Assembly (NCBI GenBank): GCA_036852015.1
Contig: JAANDG010000245.1
Location: 62,001-126,000, forward strand
Direction of reading: 5' to 3'
Origin: Pelodera strongyloides
Lineage: Eukaryota; Nematoda; Chromadorea; Rhabditida; Rhabditidae
Length of the DNA: 64,000 nucleotides
Part shown: piece by piece, positions 37,418 through 47,594 of the stretch
Numbering within the stretch: the first letter of the stretch is position 1
Layout: each line of letters begins with the position of its first letter
Position numbers and translations under genes: made by a program
Notes under the pieces: model-generated
Databases searched by the model: none
Seen by the model: only the letters and a program-made list of their open reading frames with translations
Told to the model about the DNA's origin: nothing

Positions 37418-37567
37418 GAGACGCTGGTTCGAATGAGTGAGCAAGGTTTGGGCAACCTCGCTCACGGATCCCACTGTCGGTGCTTGTTTGAAGCGGAGTT
37501 GGGTGATAATTGAAGATTGGATAGAAGAGCAGAACCGACAGGTTGATATTTGGAAGATTCTTTGAGG
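37418..37567 (+). ncRNA. Hairpin exon 7 (family 1), perfect stem
   Basis: CTGGTTCGAAT, stem GTGAGC..GGTT / AACC..GCTCAC with loop TGGGC, then GGATCCCA. All ten stem positions pair. Confidence 0.7.
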
Positions 37568-37801
37568 GTTGGTTTTTTTTTTGCATTCCTTGGCTTTATT
37601 ATTGGTATGCTCTGCATACAGAATTGATATGTTTGCGAGATGGGAGTGTCGTGTGTAGTCCTGTATGTAGTGTACAATTTAATGGGTTGTAATCTAAGAA
37701 CGTAAGAACTGTGCCATGGTTACATTTAAAGAATCGTTATGTTTGCATGGGAATGTAAGGTGTATTGGGAATGTGAGGTGGAATCTAATAGTGATTTTTA
37801 G

Positions 37802-37950
37802 GGCAGACATGGTCGAGAGGTATAATAGGGTTGTTTGTGGTCGACATCCCCTATACTGGCTCCGGTGAGAAGGCGTGAACATCTTAACCGCGTGATTGAG
37901 TGAAGAGAAGGAATAGAAGGATCTGACTCCCGGAAGTTGCCATTGAATAA
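37802..37950 (+). ncRNA. Hairpin exon 8 (family 1)
   Basis: ATGGTCGAG, stem GTATA..GGG..GT / AC..CCC..TATAC, loop TTGTGGTCG, then TGGCTCCGG. Confidence 0.7.
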
Positions 37951-38148
37951 GTGAGCTCCGTTTTTTTACTTTTTTCATTTTGAATTTTCATATGACAATC
38001 TTTAGGCGGCTATAAACCTTTGTATTTTGTATTTATAGCAATTGAAATACTACTAGTCCTAGTGCGCCTCTTCTTTCTCGTTCGCCGATGATTTGAGCCT
38101 TTGTTAGGGGTTTTTCTGATGGAGTGAAGTATAGTAACTGTGTTTTAG

Positions 38149-38285
38149 GGGAAGACGTTGGTCGAAAGGGTGCGCAAGTTGTTGATGCTGCCGGCAAGCT
38201 TGCACATGGATCCCAGCTCATCTTTAATTATTGGAGAATACCGACGGACGTGGAAGGATGGATGATGGATGTTGACTGAATTCAG
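38149..38285 (+). ncRNA. Hairpin exon 9 (family 1)
   Basis: TTGGTCGAA, stem GTGC..AAG..TTG / CAAG..CTT..GCAC, apical ATGCTGCCGG, then TGGATCCCAG. Confidence 0.65.
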
Positions 38286-38387
38286 GTCCGTTGTTTGTAT
38301 AATTACTTTTTAAATTTGGTACTGTTCGGCTTTCGAAATTTCGAAGACTAAACTAGTCGTTTGCATTTGGAATTCTAATTCTAATTC

Positions 38388-38588
38388 TTAAAGCGACATA
38401 CCGGCCGGTTTTTGAAACGCATCGCAAGCACTTGCATTCTTATGCGTTTATGCAAAGTGAGGTCGAATTTGGGTCTATATAAAATTAGAATAAAAAAAAT
38501 CGAGCTAAATTCGAGTAATTTAGCATAACTACTTAGTAATCCAGTTGTCCACGATGCGTTTCAGAAACCGGCCTGTATTTCGCTTTAA
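38388..38588. mobile_element. TTAA MITE
   Basis: TTAAAGCGACATACCGGCCG to CCTGTATTTCGCTTTAA, with GATGCGTTTC inner TIR. Confidence 0.85.
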
Positions 38589-38649
38589 TGCTTTAAACTT
38601 ATAATGGGGAAATGTAGTTGAATGTAAGCTAATGAACGTGCTTTTTTAG

Positions 38650-38775
38650 GGCGGATCTTGGTCGAGCGTGTTCAAGGGTTGTACTGGTCCTGCAGCCTTG
38701 TGTACTGGAATTCCCATGGTCTTTTTTTTTGGTTTAAGAATACTGTGCCATGCAATGTGACGTTGAATGTATGAG
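38650..38775 (+). ncRNA. Hairpin exon 10 (family 1)
   Basis: TTGGTCGAG, stem CAAGG.TTG / CAGCCTTG, loop TACTGGTCCTG, then CTGGAATTCCCA. Confidence 0.65.
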
Positions 38776-39200
38776 GTCCGTCGATTTTAAGTGATTTTTT
38801 ATTTTTATTTTGGTGGTATTTTAGACATTTCAGTCTATTCTTACTTATGTATCTATGTCTTTTTTGGTTTAGTTATGTTATGCTGATGCGAATTAGGCTA
38901 ATTTGTTCGTTAGACTGTTAGGCATGCGTTTTTACTCCTGTAGTACTGTACAGTTTGATACTTGCTAACAAGTTTTCGTGTCAGCCAACAAGTTTTCGTG
39001 TATATGCATCATTAATCTTATTTGTTTTCTTCTTATGGATTCGCAAATGACTTTTGTGCTGTGTAGTAAGATGCAGAATAGATATTACTATGTTTGGTTA
39101 CGGCCCAAAAAGATTTACATCTTTGTATTTGTAACTTAGTTTAGAAAGAATATTTGTTCAATTGGTTGAACTGCTTTTTGCATTAACCACTGTTTTGTAG

Positions 39201-39356
39201 AGCCGAGAGTGGTTACTGGTCCCGTTCTGGTGATACCGATCATCGGAAGCTCAATTTGTGAATGAAAGAAGAGTTGGAAGAAACCGCAAGTTATGGGATA
39301 CTTCGAGAAGTCACGAAGAACAAAGTCACGATTTTTGGATGAAATTTTCGAAAAAG
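39201..39356 (+). ncRNA. Exon of variant subfamily 1b, copy 2
   Basis: AGCCGAGAGTGGTTACTGG, with TACTTCGAGAAGT near the end as in 37113-37238. Standard family 1 donor context GTTCGTTTTT. Confidence 0.5.
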
Positions 39357-39388
39357 GTTCGTTTTTGCACCTTTGCTTTGTTGTTTAT

Positions 39389-39570
39389 TTAAAGCGAACT
39401 ACCGGCCAGTTTTTGAAACACATCACGGACGGCTTAATTCTGACGTATTTATGCAAATCTGCTCGAATTTACCTCGATTTTTTATTCTATGTTCATTTGC
39501 ATAGGTCGCATAAAAATGCTGATGTAATGTATTCAATGTGTTTCAAGAACCGGCCGGTATTTCGCTTTAA
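39389..39570. mobile_element. TTAA MITE
   Basis: TTAAAGCGAACTACCGGCCA to CGGTATTTCGCTTTAA. Confidence 0.85.
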
Positions 39571-39670
39571 GTATGCTTGCGATATCTCATTTTTAAATAG
39601 TTTATATTTGCGCGATGGAGGTTTCGTAGTGTATTTATGTGCTGTAATCTAATAAATGGTGACTTTTAAG

Positions 39671-39840
39671 GAGGCTCTGGTCGAGCAGTATACGGTTGTT
39701 TGGGCAGCAACCTATTTACCAGTTCCCAGTGTTTGGCTGAATCGATGCGGAATGAAGTGTTGGATACTTTGAAGTCGAGCCAAGAGTAGTGAAGTACCTC
39801 GATGTAAGGAGCAGATGTGTGGAAGAAGGTTTTGAAGACG
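39671..39840 (+). ncRNA. Hairpin exon 11 (family 1)
   Basis: CTGGTCGAG, stem GTA..CGGTTG / CAACC..TTAC, loop TTTGGGCAG, then CAGTTCCCAG. Confidence 0.65.
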
Positions 39841-40003
39841 GTTCGTTGTTTCATTCGTCTTTGCTTTATTGACTCTTTATGTACGTTACGATAGGTCATA
39901 TTTAGAGAATAGGTATGCTCGCGTGATGGAGTTATCGTGGGGAACATAATATGGAATCGGCCGTAATCTAACAAATAACAAATTAACAAATTAGACTTTT
40001 AAG

Positions 40004-40154
40004 GTGAACCTGGTAGAGAGGTGCACGGTGTTTGGTCCCCACCGTTGTACTGGCTCCTTGTGTCCATGCTGGTTGATGCAGAATCGAGTGTTCGATACGT
40101 TGAAGTCGAAGTGATGAAGGAGGCGCTGGATTTGGAAGAAGTTGTGTGAAGAAG
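40004..40154 (+). ncRNA. Hairpin exon 12 (family 1)
   Basis: CTGGTAGAG, stem GTGCACGGTG / CACCGTTGTAC, loop TTTGGTCCC, then TGGCTCC. Confidence 0.7.
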
Positions 40155-40184
40155 GTTAGTTTTTTCTTCACTTTTGCTGTTTTG

Positions 40185-40362
40185 TTAAAGCGAAATAACC
40201 GTTTTTGAAACACACCTAGTGCACCAGCATTCGTATGCATCTGTGCAAAATGGGGTCGAATTGGGGTCTAGTTTTATTCTAATTTTTGCTGATTTGTATA
40301 TGATGCAAAAGAAAGCAGGTGTAGGCAATGCATATCAAAAACCGGCCGTTATTTCGCTTTAA
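40185..40362. mobile_element. TTAA MITE
   Basis: TTAAAGCGAAATAACCGTTT to CGGCCGTTATTTCGCTTTAA; left end lacks CGGCCGG. Confidence 0.8.
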
Positions 40363-40486
40363 TGCATAAGTAAACTCCTAGTATGTATTTATTTTCCCGT
40401 CTCGCGATGTTGTTCTCTCATGCACTCATCTCGTGCTGAATGCAAGATATGTATTGGTATGTAATATATTAACTGTGACTGTTCAG

Positions 40487-40639
40487 ACGGTCGAGAGTGA
40501 GAGTGCACGGTGTTTGGTCGGCATCCGTTGTACTGCCCCTGTGTTCGTGCTGGTTGATGCGGAATCGAGTGTTGGAAACTTGGAAGTCGAGCCAAGAGTG
40601 ATGAATTAGGCTGGATTTGGAAGAAGTTGTGTGGATAAG
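40487..40639 (+). ncRNA. Hairpin exon 13 (family 1)
   Basis: Short 5' part ACGGTCGAGAG, stem GTGCACGG / CCGTTGTAC, loop with TTTGGTCGG, then TGCCCCTGTG. Confidence 0.6.
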
Positions 40640-40918
40640 GTTAGTGTTTTTTTCTTCACTTTTGCTGCTTTCTTAATGCGTAAGTAAATGTGCCTCGCGA
40701 TGGAGTTCTCTCATGTACTCGTGCTGAATGCAAGATATGTTACAAATGTATGATTGTTGTTGTTATGTATATGGACTCTTAACAACATGTGTGCGATATG
40801 TGGGAGACATATGGTGTAGCGTAATATATTAACACTCCATATGCATAACAATAACAACCACAATTGTACATTTGCAACGATATGTATTGATATGTAATAT
40901 ATTCACTGTGACTTTCAG

Positions 40919-41079
40919 GAGGTTGAGAGTGCACGGTTGTCTGGTCCGCAACCCGTACGCTGGCTCCTGTGTTCATGTTGAATGAAGCTGAATCAAGTGG
41001 TACATGATGTGAAGTGAGGCTCAAGTGTGATGAACCTCTTCGTGAAGGAAAAGACTTTTGGAAGAGATTATGTGAAGAG
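40919..41079 (+). ncRNA. Hairpin exon 14 (family 1)
   Basis: GAGGTTGAGA, stem GTGCACGGTTG / CAACCCGTACG with a bulged C, loop TCTGGTCCG, then TGGCTCCTG. Confidence 0.6.
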
Positions 41080-41130
41080 GTTAGTTTCTCACTTTTGCAC
41101 TTTGGCTCATTTTGCCTAGGTATGAACTAG

Positions 41131-41236
41131 TTCCGCATCGCTAAATTTTGTAGAGGTGATTTCGACTGATTTGCATATAATGCATTACGGATCGGGATTT
41201 GATCGTCCGCATTTGGCAGGGTATTTTATGCTATGG
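41131..41236 (-). repeat. Interspersed repeat B, reverse copy
   Basis: GGTGATTTCGACTGATTTGC through CCGCATTTGGCAGGGTATTT; reverse of the 33490 copy. Confidence 0.65.
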
Positions 41237-41334
41237 GCAGATCATATGGGAATTGGTATGTTCGCACTCGTGATGGAGATACCGTGGGGAATGTAAGGTG
41301 TAATTGGGTGTAATCAAATAACTGTGACGTTTAG

Positions 41335-41487
41335 GGAGAACTTCTGGTTGAGCGATACGAGGTTGTGTGGTCGGCAACCTGTGTACGAGTTCCCGGTGTT
41401 CTGATTGTTGAAGAGGAGTGAATTGATGGTCGATCTTTTGGAATGAGACGCGAGGCGTGTTGTGTTGGAAGCCTGATTTTGATGAAG
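41335..41487 (+). ncRNA. Hairpin exon 15 (family 1)
   Basis: CTGGTTGAG, stem AGGTTG / CAACCT extended by TAC / GTA-like pairs, loop TGTGGTCGG, then GAGTTCCCGG. Confidence 0.65.
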
Positions 41488-41550
41488 GTTCGCGTTTATC
41501 ACTTTTGCTGCTTTATTATTATTGCATAGTTTGTGCTCCCAGTAGGTCTT

Positions 41551-41729
41551 TTAAAGCGAAATACCAACCGGTTTTCGAAACGCATCATGGATAACTGAAT
41601 TCTTAGTATTCGTGATAAGTTACTCGAATTAGCTCGATTTTTTATTATAAGTTATGTTAATTTGCATAAGCTGCATAGAATGCTGGTGTACTCGATTTGT
41701 CTCAAAAACCGGCCGGTATTTCGCTTTAA
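41551..41729. mobile_element. TTAA MITE, founder position of duplicated set
   Basis: TTAAAGCGAAATACCAACCG to CGGTATTTCGCTTTAA. Same relative place as copies at 43652 and 45749, between exon types 41335 and 41821. Confidence 0.85.
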
Positions 41730-41820
41730 AGTAATGTTGTGGAGGGAAGACGCGATCAAATTTAGACGAAGTTGCCTGCGGATGTCTCTCTCTCTCTAAT
41801 TTAATAAATGTTACTTTTAG

Positions 41821-42020
41821 GAAGAAGATATTGGTCGAGAAGTACATGCTTGTTTCTGGGCGGCAAGCCATGTACTGACTCCCATGTTCTGATGGTTGAT
41901 GACGATAAAGGAAGTGGTCGTTCCTTTGGAGAGAAACTCAAGACTGATGTTGGTCGTAATCATAATACGAGGACGATGCTGATTGGCTGAGATTTGGAAG
42001 GAAGCATTCATTTGGAGAAG
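41821..42020 (+). ncRNA. Hairpin exon 16 (family 1), strong stem
   Basis: TTGGTCGAGAA, stem GTACATG.CTTG / CAAG.CATGTAC, loop TTTCTGGGCGG, then TGACTCCCA. Confidence 0.75.
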
Positions 42021-42139
42021 GTTCGCTTTTTAACTTTTGGCTTTATTATTGCCTAATTTTTTTTCCAATATGCGCCATTTAAAGAAACGGTATAGAGCAA
42101 AACGTAACGGTATGTAATCTGCTAAATGTGACTTTTTAG

Positions 42140-42249
42140 GTAGAACCTGGTGAGAGGTGCACGGTTGTTTGTGGTCGACAACCGTTGTTCTGGCTCCCGG
42201 TTTGTTCTGGCTGGTTGATAAGTCAATATTTTGGACGATTTTGGAAAAG
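42140..42249 (+). ncRNA. Hairpin exon 17 (family 1)
   Basis: CTGGTGAGAG, stem CACGGTTGT / ACAACCGTTG, loop TTGTGGTCG, then TGGCTCCCGG. The exon is only 110 nt. Confidence 0.75.
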
Positions 42250-42360
42250 GTTCGTTTTCACACTTTGACTTTGGTGCCTGATCAGTTTATACATTGGGTG
42301 CGGCGCTATTCTAAAGTCGGTATCTCGTGGAATGTAAAATGTGATGGGAAACCAAACTAT

Positions 42361-42380
42361 GTTAGCGCTATCGCGCTAAC
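42361..42380. repeat. Perfect hairpin GTTAGCGC-TATC-GCGCTAAC
   Basis: 8-bp perfect inverted repeat with a 4-nt loop in the spacer between exons 42140 and 42416. The copy at 44441-44460 has one change (TCTCGCTAAC). Confidence 0.75.
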
Positions 42381-42415
42381 AAGGAATGTAATCTAATAAC
42401 TTGTGGTATCTTAAG

Positions 42416-42571
42416 GTGCACCTCTGGTCGAATGAATGGACAAGGTTGTTTGTGGTCGACAGCCTTGTTCACGGATCCCATGTTTGTGCTTGTTGAAGCG
42501 ATGTGGTACTCGATTTGTTGGAACTGCGATGAGAGTGCTGAAGGATGCAAGGAGAACGTTTTTGTAAGAAG
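42416..42571 (+). ncRNA. Hairpin exon 18 (family 1)
   Basis: CTGGTCGAATGAAT, stem GGACAAGGTTGT / ACAGCCTTGTTC with wobble pairs, loop TTGTGGTCG, then GGATCCCA. Confidence 0.75.
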
Positions 42572-42624
42572 GTTAGTTTTTTTTCACCTTAGGCTTTATT
42601 ATTGAATAATTATTCAATGCTATG

Positions 42625-42766
42625 CAATTACTATGCATCTGTGCAAAGTGGGGACGGATTGGGGTCTGGTTTTATTCTAATTTTTGCTGATTTTTATCTG
42701 CATGTGCTGCAAAAGAAAGCAGGTGTAGGCAATGTATATCAAAAACCTGCCGTTATTTCGCTTTAA
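42625..42766. mobile_element. Truncated TTAA MITE
   Basis: Only the right half and the end CCTGCCGTTATTTCGCTTTAA (42746 on) remain; related to the 40185 copy. Confidence 0.65.
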
Positions 42767-42900
42767 TGCATAAGTAAACTCCTAGTATGTATTTATTTTA
42801 AAAGAAGCTTCCTGTCTCGCGATGTTGTTCTCTCATGCACTCGTCTCGTGCTGAATGCAAGGTATGTATTGATATGTAATATATTCACTGTGACTTTCAG

Positions 42901-43066
42901 GAGCTCGAGAATGCACGGTTGTCTGGTCCGCAACCCGTACGCTGGCTCCTGTGTTCATGATGAATGAAGCTGATTCAAGTGGCGCATGATCTGAAGTGAC
43001 GCTCAAGTGTGATGAAGGTCTTCGATATAGTAAAGAACTGATGTGTGGAAAAAAGTTCTGAAGAAG
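42901..43066 (+). ncRNA. Hairpin exon 19 (family 1)
   Basis: Near copy of the 40919 type: stem GCACGGTTG / CAACCCGTACG, then TGGCTCCTG. Confidence 0.65.
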
Positions 43067-43118
43067 GTTCGTTTTTTCATTCGCCTTTGCTTTATTGCCT
43101 CTTCGTGTATGTTTACGA

Positions 43119-43334
43119 TCTTATTATATAAAAGAGTAGCTGTAGCGTGCGCTAGCACTCACGTTATGGAAGTATAATTAGAATAAATTGTTCCACTTCG
43201 GTTATAAAAGGGTACCGCAATTCAAATTAGAATAATCTCATGAAGAATGATATATGTCTTCATTCGTAAAGATTTTCATCTACGTTGCAGACTTTTCATA
43301 AGTATGGAAAGACGCTCAGGCGGCATAGCCGTAT
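43119..43334 (+). repeat. Repeat D, copy 2
   Basis: GTGCGCTAGCACTCAC, TATAAAAGGG at 43203, then ATCTACGTTGCAGAC. The outer hairpin is less well kept than in copy 1. Confidence 0.5.
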
Positions 43335-43447
43335 GGTAATTCATATTTGGAGAATCGGTATTTTCGAACGCGTGACGGAGATATCGTTGGGTAATGTAGA
43401 ATGGTCTAATCGTCTAATGGTCTGTGTCTAATAACAGTGATTTTTAG

Positions 43448-43588
43448 GGAGAACGTCTGGTCGAGCGATACAAGGTTGTTTGGTCGGCAACCTGTGTAAA
43501 GGTTCCCGGTGTTTATTGGAGAGGGGTGACTCGATATTTTGAAGTGAGACGCAAGGCGTGTTGTGTTGGAAGCCTGATTTTGATGAAG
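43448..43588 (+). ncRNA. Hairpin exon 20 (family 1)
   Basis: CTGGTCGAGCGA, stem TACAAGGTTG / CAACCTGTGTA, loop TTTGGTCGG, then GGTTCCCGG. Confidence 0.65.
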
Positions 43589-43651
43589 GTTCGCGTTTAT
43601 CACTTTTGCTGCTTTATTATTATTGCATAGTTTGTGTCCCAGTAGGTCTTT

Positions 43652-43818
43652 TTAAAGCGAAATACCAGCCGGTTTTCGAAACGCATCGTGGATAAGTGAA
43701 TTCTTACGTATTCGTGATAAGTTACTCGAATTAGCTCGATTTTTTATTATAAGTTATGTTAATTTGCATAAGCTGCATAGAATGCTGGTGTCAAAAACCG
43801 GCCGGTATTTCGCTTTAA
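43652..43818. mobile_element. TTAA MITE, duplicated with the array
   Basis: TTAAAGCGAAATACCAGCCG to CGGTATTTCGCTTTAA, flanked by the same array sequence as 41551-41729. Confidence 0.85.
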
Positions 43819-43915
43819 AGTAATGTTGTGGAGGGAAGACGCGATCAAATTTAGACGAAGTTGCCTGCGGATGTCTCTCTCTCTCTCTCTCTAATTTAAT
43901 AAATGTTACTTTTAG

Positions 43916-44100
43916 GAAGAAGATATTGGTCGAGAAGTACATGCTTGTTTCTGGGCGGCAAGCCATGTACTGGCTCCCATGTTCTGTTGGTTTGAGGATA
44001 GATGAAGTGGTCAATCATTTGGAGGCGATCTCGAGACTGTCGGAATCATAATCGAGAAGGAGGCTGATTGGCTGTGGAAGGAAGCATTCATTTGGAAAAG
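43916..44100 (+). ncRNA. Hairpin exon 21 (family 1)
   Basis: Duplicate of 41821-42020 with an identical stem and loop. Part of the 2.08-kb repeat. Confidence 0.75.
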
Positions 44101-44219
44101 GTTCGCTTTTTAACTTTTGGCTTTATTATTGCCTAATTTTTTTTCCAATATGCGCCATTTAAAGAAACGTTATAGAGCAAAAAGTAACGGTATGTAATTT
44201 GCTAATTGTGACTTTTTAG

Positions 44220-44329
44220 GTAGAAGCTGGTGAGAGGTGCACGGTTGTTTGTGGTCGACAACCGTTGTTCTGACTCCCGGTTTGTTCTGGCTGGTTGATA
44301 AGTCGATATTTTGGACGATTTTGGAAAAG
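44220..44329 (+). ncRNA. Hairpin exon 22 (family 1)
   Basis: Duplicate of 42140-42249, same length and stem. Confidence 0.75.
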
Positions 44330-44495
44330 GTTCGTTTTCACACTTTGACTTTGGTGCTTTATCAGTTTATACATTGGGTGCGTCGCTATTCTAAAGTCGG
44401 TATCTCGTGGAATGTAAAATGTGATGGGAAACCAAACTATGTTAGCGCTATCTCGCTAACAAGGAATGTAATCTAATAACTTGTGGTATCTTAAG

Positions 44496-44664
44496 GTGCA
44501 CCTCTGGTCGAATGAATGGACAAGGTTGTTTGTGGTCGACAACCTTGTTCATGGATCCCATGTTTGTGCTTGTTGAAGCGATGTGGTACTCGATTTGTTG
44601 GAACTGCGATGAGAGTGCTGAAGGATGCAAGGAGAACGTTTTTGTAAGAAGGTTTTTGAATAAG
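44496..44664 (+). ncRNA. Hairpin exon 23 (family 1)
   Basis: Duplicate of 42416-42571. Here the 3' stem is ACAACCTTGTTC, turning a wobble into a standard pair. Two donors lie close together: AAG|GTTTTT and ATAAG|GTTAGT. Confidence 0.75.
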
Positions 44665-44714
44665 GTTAGTTTTTTTTCACCTTAGGCTTTATTATTGAAT
44701 AATTATTCAATGCT

Positions 44715-44859
44715 ATGCAATTACTATGCATCTGTGCAAAGTGGGGACGGATTGGGGTCTGGTTTTATTCTAATTTTTGCTGATTTTTATGTGCATGTGC
44801 TGCAAAAGAAAGCAGGTGCAGGCAATGTATATCAAAAACCTGCCGTTATTTCGCTTTAA
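44715..44859. mobile_element. Truncated TTAA MITE, duplicate
   Basis: Same truncated copy as 42625-42766. Confidence 0.65.
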
Positions 44860-44999
44860 TGCATAAGTAAACTCCTAGTATGTATTTATTTTAATAGAAG
44901 CGGCCTGTCTCTTGATGTTGTTCTCTCATGCACTCGTCTCGTGCGGAATGCAAAATATGTATTAGTATGTAATATATTCACTGTGACTTTTCTTTTCAG

Positions 45000-45162
45000 G
45001 AGGTCGAGAATGCACGGTTGTCTGGTCCGCAACCCGTACGCTGGCTCCTGTGTTCATGTTGAATGAAGCTGATTCAAGTGGTGCATGATCTGAAGTGACG
45101 GTCAAGTGTGATAAACGTCTTCGATGTAAAGAGCTGATTTGTGGAAAAAAGTTCTGAAGAAG
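45000..45162 (+). ncRNA. Hairpin exon 24 (family 1)
   Basis: Duplicate of 42901-43066. Confidence 0.65.
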
Positions 45163-45215
45163 GTTCGTTTTTTCATTCGCCTTTGCTTTATTGCCTCTTC
45201 GTGTATGTTTACGAT

Positions 45216-45424
45216 CTTATTATGTAAAAGAGTAACTGTAGCGTGCGCTAGCACTCACGTTACGGAAGTAGAATTAGAATGAATTGTTCCACTTCGGTTA
45301 TAAAAGAGTGCCCCAATTCAAATTAGAATAATCTCATGAAGAATGATGTATGTCTTCATTCGTAAAGATTTTCATCTACGTTACAGACTTTTCATAAGTA
45401 TGGGAAAGGCCTCAGGCGGCATCC
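45216..45424 (+). repeat. Repeat D, copy 3
   Basis: GTGCGCTAGCACTCAC and TATAAAAGAG at 45299; some decay in the 3' hairpin. Confidence 0.5.
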
Positions 45425-45541
45425 GTATGGTAATTCATATTTGGAGAATCGGTATGTTCGCACGCGTGACGGAGATATCGTGGTTTAATGTAGAATGGTC
45501 TAATCGTCTAATGGACTGTATCTAATAACTGTGATTTTTAG

Positions 45542-45685
45542 GGAGAACGTCTGGTCGAGCGATACAAGGTTGTTTGGTCGGCAACCTGTGTAAAGGTTCC
45601 CGGTGTTTATTGTTGAAGAGGAGTGAATCCATATTTTGGTGTGAGACGCAAGGCGTGTTGTGTTGGAAGCCTGATTTTGATGAAG
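45542..45685 (+). ncRNA. Hairpin exon 25 (family 1)
   Basis: Duplicate of 43448-43588. Confidence 0.65.
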
Positions 45686-45748
45686 GTTGGCGTTTATCAC
45701 CTTTGCTGCTTTATTATTATTGCATAGTTTGTGTCCCATTAGGTCTTT

Positions 45749-45840
45749 TTAAAGCGAAATACCTGCCGGTTTTCGAAACGCATCGTGGATAAGTGAATTC
45801 TTACGTATTCGTGCTAATTTACTCGTCAGTTTCGCTTTAA
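45749..45840. mobile_element. Internally deleted TTAA MITE
   Basis: Both TTAA ends present but only 92 bp long; middle lost after the array duplication. Confidence 0.75.
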
Positions 45841-45945
45841 AGAACTGTTGTGGGGGTAAGGCGCGACAAGCTTACTTGGACAAAATTGCCTGTGACGGTG
45901 ATTCTCGCGGATGTCTCTCTCTAATCTAATAAATGTTACTTTTAG

Positions 45946-46132
45946 GAAAAACTTGGTCGAGAAGTACATGCTTGTTTCTGGGCGGCAAGCCATGTACTGA
46001 CTCCCATGTTCTGTTGGTTTGAAGATAAATGAAGTGGTCAATCGTTTGGAGGCGATCTCAAGACTGTCGGAATCATAATAGAGAAGGAGGCTGATTGGCT
46101 GATATTTGGAAGGAAGCATTCATTTGGAGAAG
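45946..46132 (+). ncRNA. Hairpin exon 26 (family 1)
   Basis: Third copy of the 41821 type: stem GTACATG.CTTG / CAAG.CATGTAC. Confidence 0.75.
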
Positions 46133-46386
46133 GTTCGCTTTTTAACTTTTGGCTTTATTATTGCCTGAGTGTGCTCTCAATAGGTCTTTTTAAAGAATCG
46201 GTATGCTCGCGCGATATGGTATATGTATAGGAAATGTGCCTTTTAATTAGGAACTGTATAACAACCTATTTTGTTTCTGGTAACCGTAAGAAGTGAAATC
46301 CACGCCTACCGAACTACCGTATGATTGGAGGCCTCTCGTGTAGAACAATATAACGGTATGTAATCTAATAACGGTGACTTTTTAAG

Positions 46387-46573
46387 GCGAACCTGGTCGA
46401 GCATATATACTTGGTTGTTCCTGGTCCGACAACCTTGGATAGTTCCCGGTGTTCTGAATGTTGAAGAGGAGTCAGTGAATTGATGATCGATGCTTTGGAC
46501 GAGAAGATCAAGATTGATGGAGATGTTCGATGCAAGAATGCGACTGTTTTTGGAAGCAACCATCTGTTTGAAG
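46387..46573 (+). ncRNA. Hairpin exon 27 (family 1)
   Basis: CTGGTCGAGC, stem GGTTGT / ACAACC, loop TCCTGGTCCG, then TAGTTCCCGG. The outer part of the stem is weaker. Confidence 0.65.
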
Positions 46574-46615
46574 GTTCGCGTTTATCTTTTGCTGCTTTAC
46601 CATTTTCTGAGTTTG

Positions 46616-46698
46616 CTTCCAATAGGTCTATGTAAGGGATTTTTTCCCAATAGGTCTATGTAAGAGATGTACCCAATAGGTCTATGTAAGGGATGTAT
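46616..46698. repeat. Short tandem repeat CCAATAGGTCTATGTAAG
   Basis: Three copies of about 30 bp spanning the intron before exon 46721. Confidence 0.75.
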
Positions 46699-46720
46699 TC
46701 TAATAAATATGACTTTTTAG

Positions 46721-46896
46721 GTGGAACCTGGTGAGAGGTGCACGGTTGTTTGTGGTCGACAACCGTTGTTCTGACTCCCGGTGTTCGTGGTTGTTGAAGC
46801 TGTGTTGTGCTCGTTGTGGCTGTGTTGTGGAAGTGAGGCTCAAGAGGGCTGAAGGATTACAAGCAGAACGTTTTTGGAAACAGGTTTTTGAATAAG
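46721..46896 (+). ncRNA. Hairpin exon 28 (family 1)
   Basis: CTGGTGAGAG, stem CACGGTTGT / ACAACCGTTG, then TGACTCCCGG. Tail differs from the 42140 type (176 nt). Confidence 0.7.
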
Positions 46897-47038
46897 GTAA
46901 GTTTTTTTCACTTTGGGCTTTATTATTGCCTTGTTATTATTAAGGGAAGAAATTATTTGTTTGAAGAAGTTTAGCTTTCATCTGCTTTATCTTTTGTTCC
47001 TGAGTTTACTCCCAATAGGTCGTATTCTAATATTTTAG

Positions 47039-47154
47039 GTAGAACCTGGTGAGTTGTGCGTGGTTGTTTGTGGTCGGCAACCATTGTTCTGGCTCCCAGT
47101 TTGTTCTGGCTGGTTGATAAATCGCTACGTTGGAAGATTATTTTGTTTGGAGAA
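47039..47154 (+). ncRNA. Hairpin exon 29 (family 1)
   Basis: Stem GTGGTTG / CAACCAT replaces ACGGTTG / CAACCGT of the sister type, a C-G to U-A style double change. Then TGGCTCCCAG. Confidence 0.7.
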
Positions 47155-47283
47155 GGTTCGTTTTCTCACTTTGGTGCTTTGTCAGTTTGTAAGTTGGGTG
47201 CTATCGTCGCTACTGTAAGAGTCGGTATCTCGTGTGGAATTGTAATGGGAAACCCAAACTATGTTTAACCTTTGGCTGTTTAG

Positions 47284-47455
47284 GGTACACCTCTGGTCGA
47301 ATGAATGAGCAAGATCTGTTTGTGGTCGACAACCTTGTTCATGGATCCCATGTTTGTGCTTGTTGAAGCGATGTGCTGCTCGATTTGTTGAAGTGATGCT
47401 CAAGAGTGCTGAAGGATGCAAGGATAACGTTTTTGGAAGAAGGTTTTTGAATAAG
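47284..47455 (+). ncRNA. Hairpin exon 30 (family 1)
   Basis: 42416-type unit. Stem GAGCAAG..TGT / ACAACCTTGTTC with some disruption, then GGATCCCA. Confidence 0.65.
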
Positions 47456-47594
47456 GTTAGTTTTTTTCTACTTTGGGCTTTATTATTGCCTAAGTATTCT
47501 CGGTATCGGACATATTTAAAGACTTGATATGTTTGCGAGGGTGTGTAGTGTGAAATGTATTTTGTGTAATCTAATAATAACTGTGACTTTTTAG

